DNA of 55,766 nucleotides from Pseudomonadota bacterium (GCA_003353845.1 PIVT01000019.1:1-55766), one strand, 5' to 3'; counted from the stretch's first letter, positions 9,801 through 18,217 are shown. A program made the numbers and translations. Notes: generated from the letters alone by a model not told the origin.

Positions 9801-10474
9801 ACATCGACGCCGACATCGCGACCTACGGCAAGGTTATCGCCAGTGGTTTCCCCATGGGCATGATCACTGGCAAGCGACGCTGGATGGATGCCCTGGACGG
9901 AGGCATGTGGCAGTACGGGGACGACTCCAAGCCGGAGATCGGCGTCACGTATTTCGCTGGAACCTTCGTGCGCTGGCCGCTGGCCCTGGCCGCAGCCAAA
10001 GCCTCCCTTGCCATCATCCAGGAAGGCGGCAAGAAAATGTACGATGGGCTGAACGCCAAGGCGGAGCGATTCCTACAAGGTGTAGCCGGCGGCTTCCGCC
10101 AACTGGGTGCACCGGTCACCATCACCAACTACGGCCCGCTGTTCAATATCACGGTGGATCCAAGCCTGCCCTTGGGTGGGCTGTACTTCAACGCCCTGCG
10201 CCTGCGCGGGATTCACACCTGGGAACACCGGCCGAACTTCGTGCTGCTAGCGCACAGCGAGGAAGACCTGGCCACGGTCTCGCAGGCCATGCTCGACTCC
10301 GCCAAGGAGATGCAAGCCATGGGCGTGTTCCCCTCTTCCACTGTTTCCATAGACCCTGCGGCTCCACCGGTGCCTGACGCCCGGCTGGGTAAGGACGCTG
10401 ACGGTACACCGGCATGGTTTGTGCCCGACCCGGAACGCCCTGGGAAATACATGCGCTTGAGCCAGACTCCATGA
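3812..10474 (+). CDS. Hybrid NRPS-PKS: A(Pro?)-PCP-KS-AT-ACP-aminotransferase
   Basis: 2220 residues from GTG 3812, chosen for GGAGGGGG at 3802-3809; a start at 3671 would add 47 residues without domain features. Domains: adenylation 28-521 (TSGSTGQPKGV, YRTGDL, PSGK); PCP with Ser570 (GGNS); ketosynthase 624-1049 with Cys796 (TACSTS), His932 (EAHGT), His973 (NLGH); acyltransferase about 1140-1430 with Ser1239 (GHSVGEF) and HAFH at 1335-1338, the malonyl-type motif; ACP with Ser1562 (GLDSLLL); an Ala/Pro-rich linker with a QQLAIMQQQLAVM helix; a class III PLP aminotransferase about 1700-2178 with Asp1979 and Lys2007. The pocket code read by eye is D-V-Q-F-I-A-H-V-A-K, close to the remembered proline code. 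There is no KR, DH or ER. The likely product is prolyl extended by malonate, then transaminated at the beta-keto carbon, as in MycA/McyE-type lines. It overlaps the next gene by ATGA. Confidence 0.9.
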   Translation: MSVHNKASANDWITAPPSGSAPSLPVPSFLEGFQHAARVEPDRIALEHNQRRVSYRDLDLLSQRIACWLMARQVETIAIAGAPSVETVAAVLGALRAGAAYVPLDAAYPSSRLAFMLENSGAQVLIAHADLRPALGTFTGEELLLDSLEDTLRDTPIVPLPEVDPARPAYVIYTSGSTGQPKGVVMPHRVLNQLIAWQRGNSEVGDGRTLQFTPLSFDVSFQEMFATLSAAGTLVILDEALRRDPVRMLEFLCLQRVQRLFLPFVALQALCEAAQRQGQVPTCLEEVITAGEQLLVTPAVRSFFRQVSPCALWNHYGPSETHVATAHLLTGSPEDWPALPPIGLPIDGARARILNDAQSPVSLDEIGELYLGGNCLATGYRDRDDLTAAHFTPDPLGSGEVLYRTGDLVRLRSDGQLDFLGRADEQVKIRGYRVEPGEVEVALTALDGIDQAVVTAPEEDGRPRRLVAYLVPSGKNTPTVDALREALIAVLPAYMVPEAWVILETLPQTPSGKIDRRALPLPGRSRPDLRVPYVAARGELEQQLCALLASVFDLDRVGADDDFFDLGGNSILAVRFVASLAECHGHDLPIVAVFEHSTAAEMARVLAGEQDEAVHVTRRQIDPDEPIAIVGMAGRFPGAANVPALWENLCAGQETISFFTSAELDPSVPAELRADPNYVPARGILEDAELFDPAFFGLTPRHAEIMDPQHRVLLQEAWHAMEDAGYDPARCPGPVGVFAGMHNNSYGPRLHELRPDLERSFGPFNAMVANEKDYVATRVAFHLDLRGPAVSVHTACSTSLVAIHQAALSLRAGECDLALAGGVAVSVPQRVGSLHEEGAMFSKDGHCRPFDAEASGTVFSDGAAMVVLRRLSDALEAGDTIHAVLRGSAINNDGQAKSSFTAPNQTGQAQVVATACAAAGVEPTSLGYVEAHGTATPLGDPIEVQALLRVFGRGTPDAEPTCALGSIKSNLGHLTVAAGVAGFIKSVLCVRDGVVPATLHFKNLNTDLDLGGRFHVSGERQDWRGPSPRRAGVSSFGVGGTNAHAIVEEPPPSQPTNPGRPAELFLLSGRDADTVQRSAENLAAHIETHPEQALPDIAFTLHAGRQQFSWRRAVVASDRAELVAALRKPQPSVQAAPREPEVVFVFPGQGAQYPDMGRGLWESEPTFRATLEECARLLRPHLDIDLIDLLYSADADDPDAAARLSETRYTQPALFAIELAVARLWESWGIRPSVCIGHSVGEFVAATLAGVFKLEDALRVVALRGALMQAQEAGAMLSIRAAADMVEPLLPPECEMAAYNGPKLIVASGTFAAVAELKTRLEAQAIPCRELLTSHAFHSAMMEPAVAPFLELIEKLELRSPRVPFISTATGKPITDAEATDPSYWSRHMRVPVRFAQAATHLLGDDEPRVWIESGAGGTTTALIRQLAGKGNQPRVIASLGQRGDAIAEQRALLKAVGTAISAGVQVDATGFYLHQRRRRVSLPGYPFQNRRCWIDPANASVPLNPLTTYATEKTTPGEQHMTIQRRTQILEQVRSLLEDASGFDFSGVPEDTSFFELGLDSLLLTQAAMTLRNELGVDITFRQLNEDLSSMADVTEFLLQQLPAQTAAAAPVQASAPVQAVAAPTFTAAPAAVAGDVQSLINQQLAIMQQQLAVMSGTTPAPAAVAPTPAPVAPVAPVTSPAPAVSTTAAAAPAAASGERSIEATWEPNAPRCFGAQAKIDLRRETLDPTLREALDAFSKRYEDQTHKSKEYTALHRPHLADPRTVSGFRPIIKELVYPIVVNRSKGSRLWDIDGNEYIDMIGGFGINMMGHSPEPVMEAVREQLEQGFEIGPQHPLAGEVAKTMCEMTQMDRAAMCSTGSEAVLGAMRLARTVTGRSLIVMFDGAYHGIFDEVIVRGTPSGRSYPAAPGIPRESVANTLILPYGDDESLRIIRERAHEIAGVLVEPVQSRCPQLQPREFLHELRKITQETESALIFDELITGFRVALGGAQEFFDIDADIATYGKVIASGFPMGMITGKRRWMDALDGGMWQYGDDSKPEIGVTYFAGTFVRWPLALAAAKASLAIIQEGGKKMYDGLNAKAERFLQGVAGGFRQLGAPVTITNYGPLFNITVDPSLPLGGLYFNALRLRGIHTWEHRPNFVLLAHSEEDLATVSQAMLDSAKEMQAMGVFPSSTVSIDPAAPPVPDARLGKDADGTPAWFVPDPERPGKYMRLSQTP

Positions 10475-13400
10475 ATCAGTCGACCCCCATCGACTTCGAT
10501 CCATTCCGCGAGGGCGACTTGGAGGCCTTGGTCCCCACCTCTCCCCAAGAGGAGGTATGGGTCGCCGTCAAAATGGGCGGGACCGACGCCAACCTGTGCT
10601 TCAACGAGTGCTTGGAGGTGACCTTCCGGGGTCCCCTCGATCCAGACGTCTTGGAGCGCTGCCTGCGCGAGGTCGTCAGTCGCCACGAGTCGCTGCGCTC
10701 CAACTTCTTGGAGGATGGCACTCGGTTCACGATCCAGCCCCAGGCGGAGTTGGCTTTGGAACGTGTGGACCTCACGGGGCTGGACCGCGCCGCCCAAGAG
10801 GCCGAACTGACGCGCCGCTTGGAGCACGAAGTCACCGTTCCCTTCGACTTAGAGCGCGGTCCCATGATCAGGGCCCAACTCCTGAGCCTCGGACCCGACG
10901 AACAACGGCTGATTCTCGACTCACATCACATCGCTTGCGATGGCGGATCGGCCGGGATCCTCCTGCGTGAGATGGGAGAACTCTTCAGCGCATGGGCCGC
11001 CGGTGGCCAGTCCCCCCTCGTCCCGCCGCCCACCTTCTCCGCCTATGCCAAGGGCCAGCGAGCGCGTGAAACCAACCCCGAAGGTCGAGCCGACCTGGCC
11101 TTCTGGCTCGAACACCTGCGCGGACATCAAGAGGACGTGGCCCTGCCAACGGACCGGCCTCGCCCCTCCCAGCGCAGCTACTGTTCACAGCGCTATGACC
11201 ATGTGATTGATCCGGACTTGGTGCGGCGAATACGGACCTATGCCGGCCGCGCCCGCTGCACCTTCCAGGTTGTGATGTCCAGCGCGATCAAGACACTCCT
11301 TTTCCGTCTGACCCGCCAGACCGACCTGGTCTTGGGCATCCCGTCGGCCGGTCAGGTTGCCGCCAACGAACCCTCACTGGTGGGCCACTGTGTCCACTTG
11401 CTCCCGGTCCGCAGCCAGCTCGATCCCCAGGCCCCCTTCGCTGACTACCTGCAGCACGTGCGCGCGCAATTCACCGACGCGGTCGAGCACTCGCAGGTCA
11501 CTTTCTCCAGCATCCTCGCTCAATTGGATCGCCCGCTGGATCCGAGCCGCGTACCGCTGGTGCCCGTCACCTTCAACTTGGACCACGGTGTAAAGGGACT
11601 TCGGTACGAGAGGCTCAAGGTCAATTACGAAATTACTCCACGCATCCGCGAGACCTTCGAACTCGCCATCAACGCCCCACTCCACGGCGACAGCCTGATC
11701 CTGCAATGCGCCCACAACACCGACCTGTTCGATCAGGTCACCATTGCCAACTGGATGCGCTGTCTGGAACGGATCCTGGAACAGGTGGTAGAGAGCGAGG
11801 GCCGAATCCCCATCGCAGCCCTCGAACTGCTGGGACCCGAGGACCGCATGACGGCGCTGGCCGAGGCTTGGGGCCCGCGGCGGGAACTGGATCCCCACCG
11901 ACCCGTACAGGCTCGCATTGCTGAACTGGCGGCGACGCAGCCCGACGCCCCCGCAGTGATCGCCGGGGACGAGCGCATCTCCTACGAAGCGTTAGACCAA
12001 GCGGCCAATCGACTCGGGCGTTGGCTCGGAGCGCAGGGAGTGGCTCGCGGCGACCGAGTAGGCGTGTGCATGCAGCGCTGCCCGGACCTGCTCAGTGTTC
12101 TCCTGGGCGTGTGGCGAGCGGGTGCCGCCTACGTCCCGCTGGATCCCCACCTTCCGCCGGCGAGGTTACTGCAACTCGTCGAGGACGCGGGCGCGACACT
12201 GATTCTGACCGAGGCAGACTTGATTGATCATCTGCCTACGGATGCGCGAACCTGCGTCTTGGACGACCTGACCTCCGAACTCTCCGCACTGGACGCCTCG
12301 CCCCTCGTGCCAGACGTCGCGCCTGAAGATCCGGCCTACGTCCTGTTCACTTCGGGATCCACGGGGAGGCCCAAAGGCGTCGTAATTCCCCAAGTCGCCC
12401 TCGAAAATTTCCTGACCTCCATGCAGGAGCAACCTGGCTTCAGCGCCAAGGACCGAATTCTGGCCGTGACGACCATCAGCTTCGACATCGCTGGCCTGGA
12501 GCTTTTCCTCCCACTTATTTCCGGGGGAAGCCTGGTCCTGGCGACACGAAACGACACACTGGACCCGGCCGCTCTGGACCGGCTCATGCAGGAGCACGAG
12601 GTAACAATGCTCCAAGCCACCCCCGCCACTTGGCGCATGCTTCTGGACTGGGGCTGGGGTGGACGACGCCAGCTCAAAGTCCTGTGCGGAGGGGAGCCCT
12701 TCCCACTCGAACTCGCGGAGCCCTTGCTGAAGAGCTGTGGGGAAGTCTGGAATCTCTACGGTCCGACCGAGACCACGATCTGGTCCACCGTCAAACGGCT
12801 AAAACTCGGGGAGCCCATCACCATCGGGCTTCCCCTCCAGAATACGAGCGCGTATGTGCTCGACGAAGGCATGAACCTGCTTCCTCCCGGAGTTCCGGGC
12901 GAGCTCTGGCTGGGTGGACTCGGAGTGGCGCTGGGCTACCTCGGTCGCCCGGACCTCACCACCGAGCGCTTCGTGAAGAGTCCTTTCCAGGAAGAGGACC
13001 GGTTGTACCGGACCGGGGACCTGGTCGTGCAAAGTCACGACGGAGAACTGCACTGCCTGGGACGACTGGACCTGCAGGTCAAGATTCGCGGCTTCCGCAT
13101 CGAGTTGGGAGACATCGAAGCCGCCCTGGCGGACTTTCCCGGGGTGCGCGCCGGAGTGGTCGACACCCATATGGCTGGCTCGGGCGACCTGCGCCTGGTG
13201 GCCTACGTGGTTCCTGAGGGTCCGGCCCCCAAGTCAGCTGAAGTCCGCGCCTGGCTTCAAGAGCGATTGCCGTCCTACGCAGTGCCGGGTCTCGTGATCT
13301 CCCTGGACGCGCTCCCCCTCAGTCCAGCGGGCAAGGTCGACCGTCGCCAACTCCCCGCCCCCAACCCCGCGCTGTTGGCAGAGGGAACGGACGAAGAAAC

Positions 13401-16400
13401 TTCGGAATCGGCTAGACCCTCCAGCCCCATGGAGGTCTGTGTCGCCGAGCTGTGGGCCGACTTACTCGGTCGAGAGAGGGTAGGACGCCACGATGACTTC
13501 TTCGCGCTGGGTGGCCACTCCCTACTCGCGATCCGTGCCGCCTCCCACCTCCAGTCGAAACTCGCAACGGAGGTGTCCGTCGGGCTGATGTTCCAGCACC
13601 CGACGCTGGCTGAACTGGCTCAAGCATTGGAAGAGCTGACCGGAACGGCCTCCACCCGGGAAGAAGCCGCATCGGTCGCCCCGGACGAAGCCTGCCCTCT
13701 CTCGCCCCTCCAGGAACTGTTCTGGATTTACGCCCGCAACAACCCCGGGTCGTCCGCGTACACGGTCCCGACCCTACTCCGGCTCGAGGGGGAACTGAAC
13801 GTCCCGGCCCTCCGCCAAGCGGCGCAAGCGCTGGTCCAACACAGCGATGCCTTGCGTGTGCGCATCGAGTTGGGCCAAGGGGGAGACCCGGTCCAGGTTC
13901 TGCGGGATGTCGATCTGGCCCTGCCCTTGGAAGATTTCTCAGCCCTGCCCGACTCGGAGAAATGTGTACAGGATCGAGTCCGCGAGCTCATCGATCAACC
14001 CTTCTCCCTGCTTGAGGATGCACTCGTGCGCGGCTGGATTCTGTGCCTCGCACCCCAGACCCATCTGCTGCTTCTGACCTTTGACCACATTATCTTCGAC
14101 GGCTGGTCCAGAGAACGGCTCATCCAGCATCTCCAGAACAGTTACGCAGCAATCAGCGCCGGGCGTTCCATCCAATTGCCCGTCACCGCCTCCTTCCGCG
14201 ACTGCATGCTGGAGCAGCGCCAGCGCCTGTACTCGGAACGCCGCGACGAACTCCTGTCTTACTGGCGAGAAACCCTGCACCATGCTCCCACCGCAGTCAG
14301 CCCCCGCCCGGATCGGCTCACGACTCCAGACCGGCCCACAGGTAGCGCCGATTTCGAGCTGCGACCCGAGCTGTTCGAGGGTTTGAGCGCCGAGTGCCGC
14401 CGGCGCAGAGTCACCCCCTTTATGTATCTCCTGGCAGCCTTCGACCTGCTCCTCCATCGCTGGACCGGTGCGCGCGACTTCACCGTAGGCGCACCGGTGG
14501 TGGTACGCGATCACCGCAGCGAGGGAGTCCTGGGCAGCTTCGTCAACTCCATGGTCCTGCGCGCCCGACTCGATGGCGATCTCAGTTTCGGCGACCTCCT
14601 GCATCAGGTCCGCGAGGTCGTTTGTGGAGCCCTCGCGCACACAGATCTCCCCTTCCACGAGCTCGTCGCGGAACTGAACCCGGCCCGAGCGCAGGAGCGG
14701 AACCCCTTCTTCGAGGTCTTCTTCAACTACTTGGGACACATGCCTCCGGCCACGGGGTTCCCGGGTCTCACGGTCGAGCACGTCGAACTCCCAGACACCC
14801 AGCATAAATTTGACATGACTCTCTACGTGAGTGAGCGCGGAGAGCACGCGGACCGTCTTTGCTTCCAGCTGGTCTACGATGCGAAACGCTATGAGCCCGG
14901 GACCATGCAAGCCTTCCTGGATCAGCTGGAGTGGATCATCGAGCAGAGCTTGTCCCACACAGACCAAGCGCTTGACTCGTTCTCCCTGGTGACGCCCGCC
15001 ATGCGAGCACGCCTGCCGGCGCTCTCTTGCCAACCCCAGTCGACCCAAGGTGCCGCAATCCAGGAAGCCTTCTTGGAGCAAGCCCGCACGGCACCGGACC
15101 GGGTAGCGATTCGAGCCCCGGGCAGTGTGTGGACTTACGGCGAGCTGGCGGCGCACGCCCAGGGGATCGCCCAGGGTCTGCAGTCCCAGGGCCTGCCGGT
15201 GGGAGAATTGGTCGCGGTCCATGCCAGTCGCAGCCCGGCGCTCGCGGCCACGCTTCTCGGAATCCTTCAAGCTGGGGGCGCCTTTGCGATCCTGGATCCG
15301 CGTCAGCCAGCAGCTCGTTTGGAACGCTCCTTGTCTGTCTTGCGCGCCGAAGGCTGGGTCGAGATGACCGAGGCTGGAAAGCCCCCCGCGTCGTTGAACA
15401 GCCTGAGTCGGCGGATCAGCAGACGACTGCGGGTCGAAGCGACACCCTCGCCATCGCAACATCCCTTTCAACATCCCTTTAGCCCGACTCAACCCGACCC
15501 GGACCGACTGGCCTACGTCGCTCTCACATCCGGTTCGACGGGACAACCCAAAGTCATCGAAGGAACCCACGCGCCCGTCGTGCGCTTTATCTCCTGGTAC
15601 CGCGAGCACCTGGGCCTGAGCGAGAACGACCGCTTTGCCTTCCTCAGTGGTTTGGGCCACGACCCGCTTCTGCGAGATCTGTTCACGCCGCTCTCCATGG
15701 GCGCGACCGTGTGCTGCCCGGAAGAGGCGGCACTCATGGATCCCGATCGGTTGCTGGAGTTTCTGGCGACGGAACAAGTAACCGTCGCCCACGTCACCCC
15801 GGCCCTGATTCGCCTGCTCCAGTTGGCGCACCGTCCCCAGCGCCTCGACGCGCTGCGCTGGGTAGCCTCGGGCGGAGACATCCTCCGAGGCGAGGAAGTC
15901 GCGGTGTTACGACGCCTGGCTCCTCAGGCCAAAATCCTCAATCTCTACGGCGCCACCGAGACACCCCAGGCCGTGGGCTGCTTCCAGGTTGAAGGCGAGT
16001 TCGAACCCCAGGCCCGCGTGCCCATCGGCACGGGAGTCGACCAAGCCCAGTTGCTCGTCCTCACCCAGCCGGGTCAGTTGGCGGGAGTCGGGGAAGAAGG
16101 AGAAATTTGTGTGCGCTCGCCGTACCTCGCCCGGGGCTATCGCACGGCCACCAAGGACGAGCATGCCCGGTTTGTCCTTGCCCCTGGAGCCTCCGAGCCC
16201 ACCGATCGCATGTACCGCACAGGAGACCGCGGCCGGTACAGGGCCGATGGCACGCTGAACTTCCTCGGACGCAATGATCGCCAGGTCCAAGTGCGCGGCT
16301 ACCGGGTCGAGTTGGGCGAGATCGAATCTGTGCTGGAGAACCACGAGCAAGTCACGCGAGCCTTGGTGGTGGCGCGCGACCCGGACCAAGACGGGCTGGA

Positions 16401-17679
16401 CCTGCGACTCGACGCCTATGTGACCGCTCACAAGCCTGCCGATGAGACCTTGCCAGAGGCGCTGAGCCAGCACCTGCGACGTCAGTTGCCAGCCTTCATG
16501 CAACCCGCGGGTCTCGAAGTCCTTTCAAGCTTCCCCCTCACACCCAACAATAAGGTGGATATTGAGGCCTTGCCTCGCGCGAGCACGAGCGCGGCAGCGC
16601 GGCCAAGGAACGTACGCTTTGAACCCCGGACGCAGACCGAGGCCACCATTGCAGACCTGTGGGAAGAACTTCTCCAGCTGGATCGGCCGGTTGATGTCGA
16701 CGACAATTTCTTCGACCTCGGTGGGCACTCCCTACTCGCGGTACGCATGATGGATGCGCTGGGAGAGAAGCTCGGCGCAACCTTCCCTCTGGAACTCTTG
16801 ATGAGAACCCCCACACTGGGCAGCCTGGCCGAAGCCATCCACGGACAGGGTGAATGTGTTGAGGAATCTTTGGTAGTGGAAATTCAGGCCGGTGATGGAA
16901 TGACTCCCTTCTGGGTCGTGCATCCCATTGGTGGGCATGTTGTCTTCGCCCGACGCCTCGCCGAGTTACTGCCACCCGCGCAGCCCTTGTTCGGACTACA
17001 AGCCCGCGGGTTGGACGGCAGACAGCCCCCCTTGGACTCGGTCCAGGAGATGGCCAGCCACTACATCGACCTGATACGCAGCGTGCAACCAGAGGGACCC
17101 TACTATTTGGGCGGTCCCTCCTTTGGTGGAGTCGTGTGCTGGGAAATAGCTCAACAGCTTCACGCCGCCGGTGAAGAGGTCGCCCTGTTGGTGCTCTTCG
17201 ACACCTTCGGCCCCAACTTCCCAACGCGCCAAGCCCTTCCGATTCGCCTGTACGAGCATCTGGTTAAAGTAATGAGCTTGCCCGGAAAGGAGCGATCTCT
17301 CTACCTGCGCCGGCGAATCCCCTTCCTGAAGAAGCCCAAGTCCTGGGACGAGAAACTCCTGGGCCGGCGGGAGCCCTCCTCGGCTCTGTTGGAGGCCGTG
17401 CGCACTGTGATCCAGACCAACGCGAGGGCCCGCTCGAGCTACACGATCCAACCCTATGCGGGTTCCGTTACCGTGTTCCAGGCCACGCACAGGCCTCACT
17501 GGCCTGGCACCAGTTTCCGCGATCCCAAGAACGGTTGGGGACCCTACGCGGGAGGCGGCGTGAATGTCGTTCCCATCGACAGCAGCCATCAGAATATGTT
17601 CAACGAGCCATACATCGAGGAGCTGGGCAAGCTCTTGGCTGAGGTGTTGTGCGAGGCTCAAGCCGGTAAAACAAGCTAG
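10471..17679 (+). CDS. NRPS: C-A(Gly?)-PCP-C-A(Lys2-like)-PCP-TE
   Basis: 2402 residues from ATG 10471, which overlaps the previous stop (ATGA), so translation is probably coupled. Domains: condensation 21-461 (HHIACDG at 152-158); adenylation 479-966 (TSGSTGRPKGV; code read as D-I-L-Q-L-G-L-I-W-K, like remembered glycine codes); PCP with Ser1017; condensation 1076-1511 whose motif reads DHIIFDG (1205-1211), so the first His is Asp but the catalytic second His is kept; adenylation 1529-2037; PCP with Ser2087; thioesterase 2145-2399 with Ser2217 (GPSFG), Asp2244 and His2373. The third A domain has GHDPLLRDLF instead of the usual FDxS region and PKVIEG instead of PKGV; its pocket starts D-P-R-H, as in alpha-aminoadipate reductases. 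Its substrate is not predictable. The TE should release or cyclise a short peptide. No MbtH, PPTase or exporter gene is nearby. Confidence 0.9.
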   Translation: MNQSTPIDFDPFREGDLEALVPTSPQEEVWVAVKMGGTDANLCFNECLEVTFRGPLDPDVLERCLREVVSRHESLRSNFLEDGTRFTIQPQAELALERVDLTGLDRAAQEAELTRRLEHEVTVPFDLERGPMIRAQLLSLGPDEQRLILDSHHIACDGGSAGILLREMGELFSAWAAGGQSPLVPPPTFSAYAKGQRARETNPEGRADLAFWLEHLRGHQEDVALPTDRPRPSQRSYCSQRYDHVIDPDLVRRIRTYAGRARCTFQVVMSSAIKTLLFRLTRQTDLVLGIPSAGQVAANEPSLVGHCVHLLPVRSQLDPQAPFADYLQHVRAQFTDAVEHSQVTFSSILAQLDRPLDPSRVPLVPVTFNLDHGVKGLRYERLKVNYEITPRIRETFELAINAPLHGDSLILQCAHNTDLFDQVTIANWMRCLERILEQVVESEGRIPIAALELLGPEDRMTALAEAWGPRRELDPHRPVQARIAELAATQPDAPAVIAGDERISYEALDQAANRLGRWLGAQGVARGDRVGVCMQRCPDLLSVLLGVWRAGAAYVPLDPHLPPARLLQLVEDAGATLILTEADLIDHLPTDARTCVLDDLTSELSALDASPLVPDVAPEDPAYVLFTSGSTGRPKGVVIPQVALENFLTSMQEQPGFSAKDRILAVTTISFDIAGLELFLPLISGGSLVLATRNDTLDPAALDRLMQEHEVTMLQATPATWRMLLDWGWGGRRQLKVLCGGEPFPLELAEPLLKSCGEVWNLYGPTETTIWSTVKRLKLGEPITIGLPLQNTSAYVLDEGMNLLPPGVPGELWLGGLGVALGYLGRPDLTTERFVKSPFQEEDRLYRTGDLVVQSHDGELHCLGRLDLQVKIRGFRIELGDIEAALADFPGVRAGVVDTHMAGSGDLRLVAYVVPEGPAPKSAEVRAWLQERLPSYAVPGLVISLDALPLSPAGKVDRRQLPAPNPALLAEGTDEETSESARPSSPMEVCVAELWADLLGRERVGRHDDFFALGGHSLLAIRAASHLQSKLATEVSVGLMFQHPTLAELAQALEELTGTASTREEAASVAPDEACPLSPLQELFWIYARNNPGSSAYTVPTLLRLEGELNVPALRQAAQALVQHSDALRVRIELGQGGDPVQVLRDVDLALPLEDFSALPDSEKCVQDRVRELIDQPFSLLEDALVRGWILCLAPQTHLLLLTFDHIIFDGWSRERLIQHLQNSYAAISAGRSIQLPVTASFRDCMLEQRQRLYSERRDELLSYWRETLHHAPTAVSPRPDRLTTPDRPTGSADFELRPELFEGLSAECRRRRVTPFMYLLAAFDLLLHRWTGARDFTVGAPVVVRDHRSEGVLGSFVNSMVLRARLDGDLSFGDLLHQVREVVCGALAHTDLPFHELVAELNPARAQERNPFFEVFFNYLGHMPPATGFPGLTVEHVELPDTQHKFDMTLYVSERGEHADRLCFQLVYDAKRYEPGTMQAFLDQLEWIIEQSLSHTDQALDSFSLVTPAMRARLPALSCQPQSTQGAAIQEAFLEQARTAPDRVAIRAPGSVWTYGELAAHAQGIAQGLQSQGLPVGELVAVHASRSPALAATLLGILQAGGAFAILDPRQPAARLERSLSVLRAEGWVEMTEAGKPPASLNSLSRRISRRLRVEATPSPSQHPFQHPFSPTQPDPDRLAYVALTSGSTGQPKVIEGTHAPVVRFISWYREHLGLSENDRFAFLSGLGHDPLLRDLFTPLSMGATVCCPEEAALMDPDRLLEFLATEQVTVAHVTPALIRLLQLAHRPQRLDALRWVASGGDILRGEEVAVLRRLAPQAKILNLYGATETPQAVGCFQVEGEFEPQARVPIGTGVDQAQLLVLTQPGQLAGVGEEGEICVRSPYLARGYRTATKDEHARFVLAPGASEPTDRMYRTGDRGRYRADGTLNFLGRNDRQVQVRGYRVELGEIESVLENHEQVTRALVVARDPDQDGLDLRLDAYVTAHKPADETLPEALSQHLRRQLPAFMQPAGLEVLSSFPLTPNNKVDIEALPRASTSAAARPRNVRFEPRTQTEATIADLWEELLQLDRPVDVDDNFFDLGGHSLLAVRMMDALGEKLGATFPLELLMRTPTLGSLAEAIHGQGECVEESLVVEIQAGDGMTPFWVVHPIGGHVVFARRLAELLPPAQPLFGLQARGLDGRQPPLDSVQEMASHYIDLIRSVQPEGPYYLGGPSFGGVVCWEIAQQLHAAGEEVALLVLFDTFGPNFPTRQALPIRLYEHLVKVMSLPGKERSLYLRRRIPFLKKPKSWDEKLLGRREPSSALLEAVRTVIQTNARARSSYTIQPYAGSVTVFQATHRPHWPGTSFRDPKNGWGPYAGGGVNVVPIDSSHQNMFNEPYIEELGKLLAEVLCEAQAGKTS
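15457..15480 (+). repeat. 12-bp tandem duplication in third A domain
   Basis: CAACATCCCTTT occurs twice in tandem (15457-15468 and 15469-15480) and encodes QHPF-QHPF. It lies in a loop before the ATP-binding TSGSTG motif of the third adenylation domain. The frame is kept, so the protein should tolerate it. Confidence 0.9.
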
Positions 17680-17707
17680 CTCCATCCAATTTCTGTCCGG
17701 CCTCGCA

Positions 17708-18208
17708 TTATTCGGGCCAGGAGAACTCCACACGGGTCAGTGGTGTCGTGTCTTTGCGCTGCTTTTCCAAGGCCCAGAGATCAGCGTAACTTTGCTGACG
17801 CGTGGGGTGCAGTTCTTCTCCCGCGATGTCGGCCAGAGGGCCCAGCACATAAGAGGCTTCTAAGATTTCAGGGCGCGGCAATTCAACATCTTCCACCAAG
17901 CCCTTCACATCGTCGTAGGTCAAAATATCAATGTCCAAGGTTCGCGAACTAAACTTCGGACCCTGCCGCGTGCGCCCACAGCAGCTTTCAATATCGCGCA
18001 GTAAATCTCTCAACTTGCCGACAGGAAGCTGCGTCTCTCCACCGACGACGAGATTCAAGAAGTTGTCACCGACAAAGCCCACGGCCTCGCTCTCGTACAC
18101 CGGCGAGATCACAAAATTCGCGAGGGCCTTGGCCAGAGCGTTGAGGGCACAATGCAAATGTTGCCGTGGATCAATATTGCTGCCGATGCCCAGGTAAACT
18201 TGCGGCAC
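17708..18208 (-). CDS. folK: 6-hydroxymethyl-7,8-dihydropterin pyrophosphokinase
   Basis: 166 residues, normal length for HPPK, which transfers pyrophosphate from ATP to hydroxymethyl-dihydropterin in folate synthesis. Visible signatures: VYLGIGSN at the N-terminus, FLNLV, the SSRTLDIDIL block (87-96) whose Asp residues bind magnesium-ATP, and LPRPEI (the RPH-type loop reads RPE here). It starts with GTG at 18208 behind AGGGGGAA and lies 9 bases after the folB stop, so the two form an operon. It is convergent with the PKS-NRPS gene, leaving only 28 bases between stops and no visible terminator. Confidence 0.93.
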   Translation of the reverse strand: MPQVYLGIGSNIDPRQHLHCALNALAKALANFVISPVYESEAVGFVGDNFLNLVVGGETQLPVGKLRDLLRDIESCCGRTRQGPKFSSRTLDIDILTYDDVKGLVEDVELPRPEILEASYVLGPLADIAGEELHPTRQQSYADLWALEKQRKDTTPLTRVEFSWPE

Positions 18209-18217
18209 TGCTTCCCC

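Noticed and set aside
13939-15831. Minus-strand open frame of 630 codons opposite the second NRPS protein
   Set aside because: Shadow of the plus-strand NRPS, rich in Arg and Gly, without motifs.
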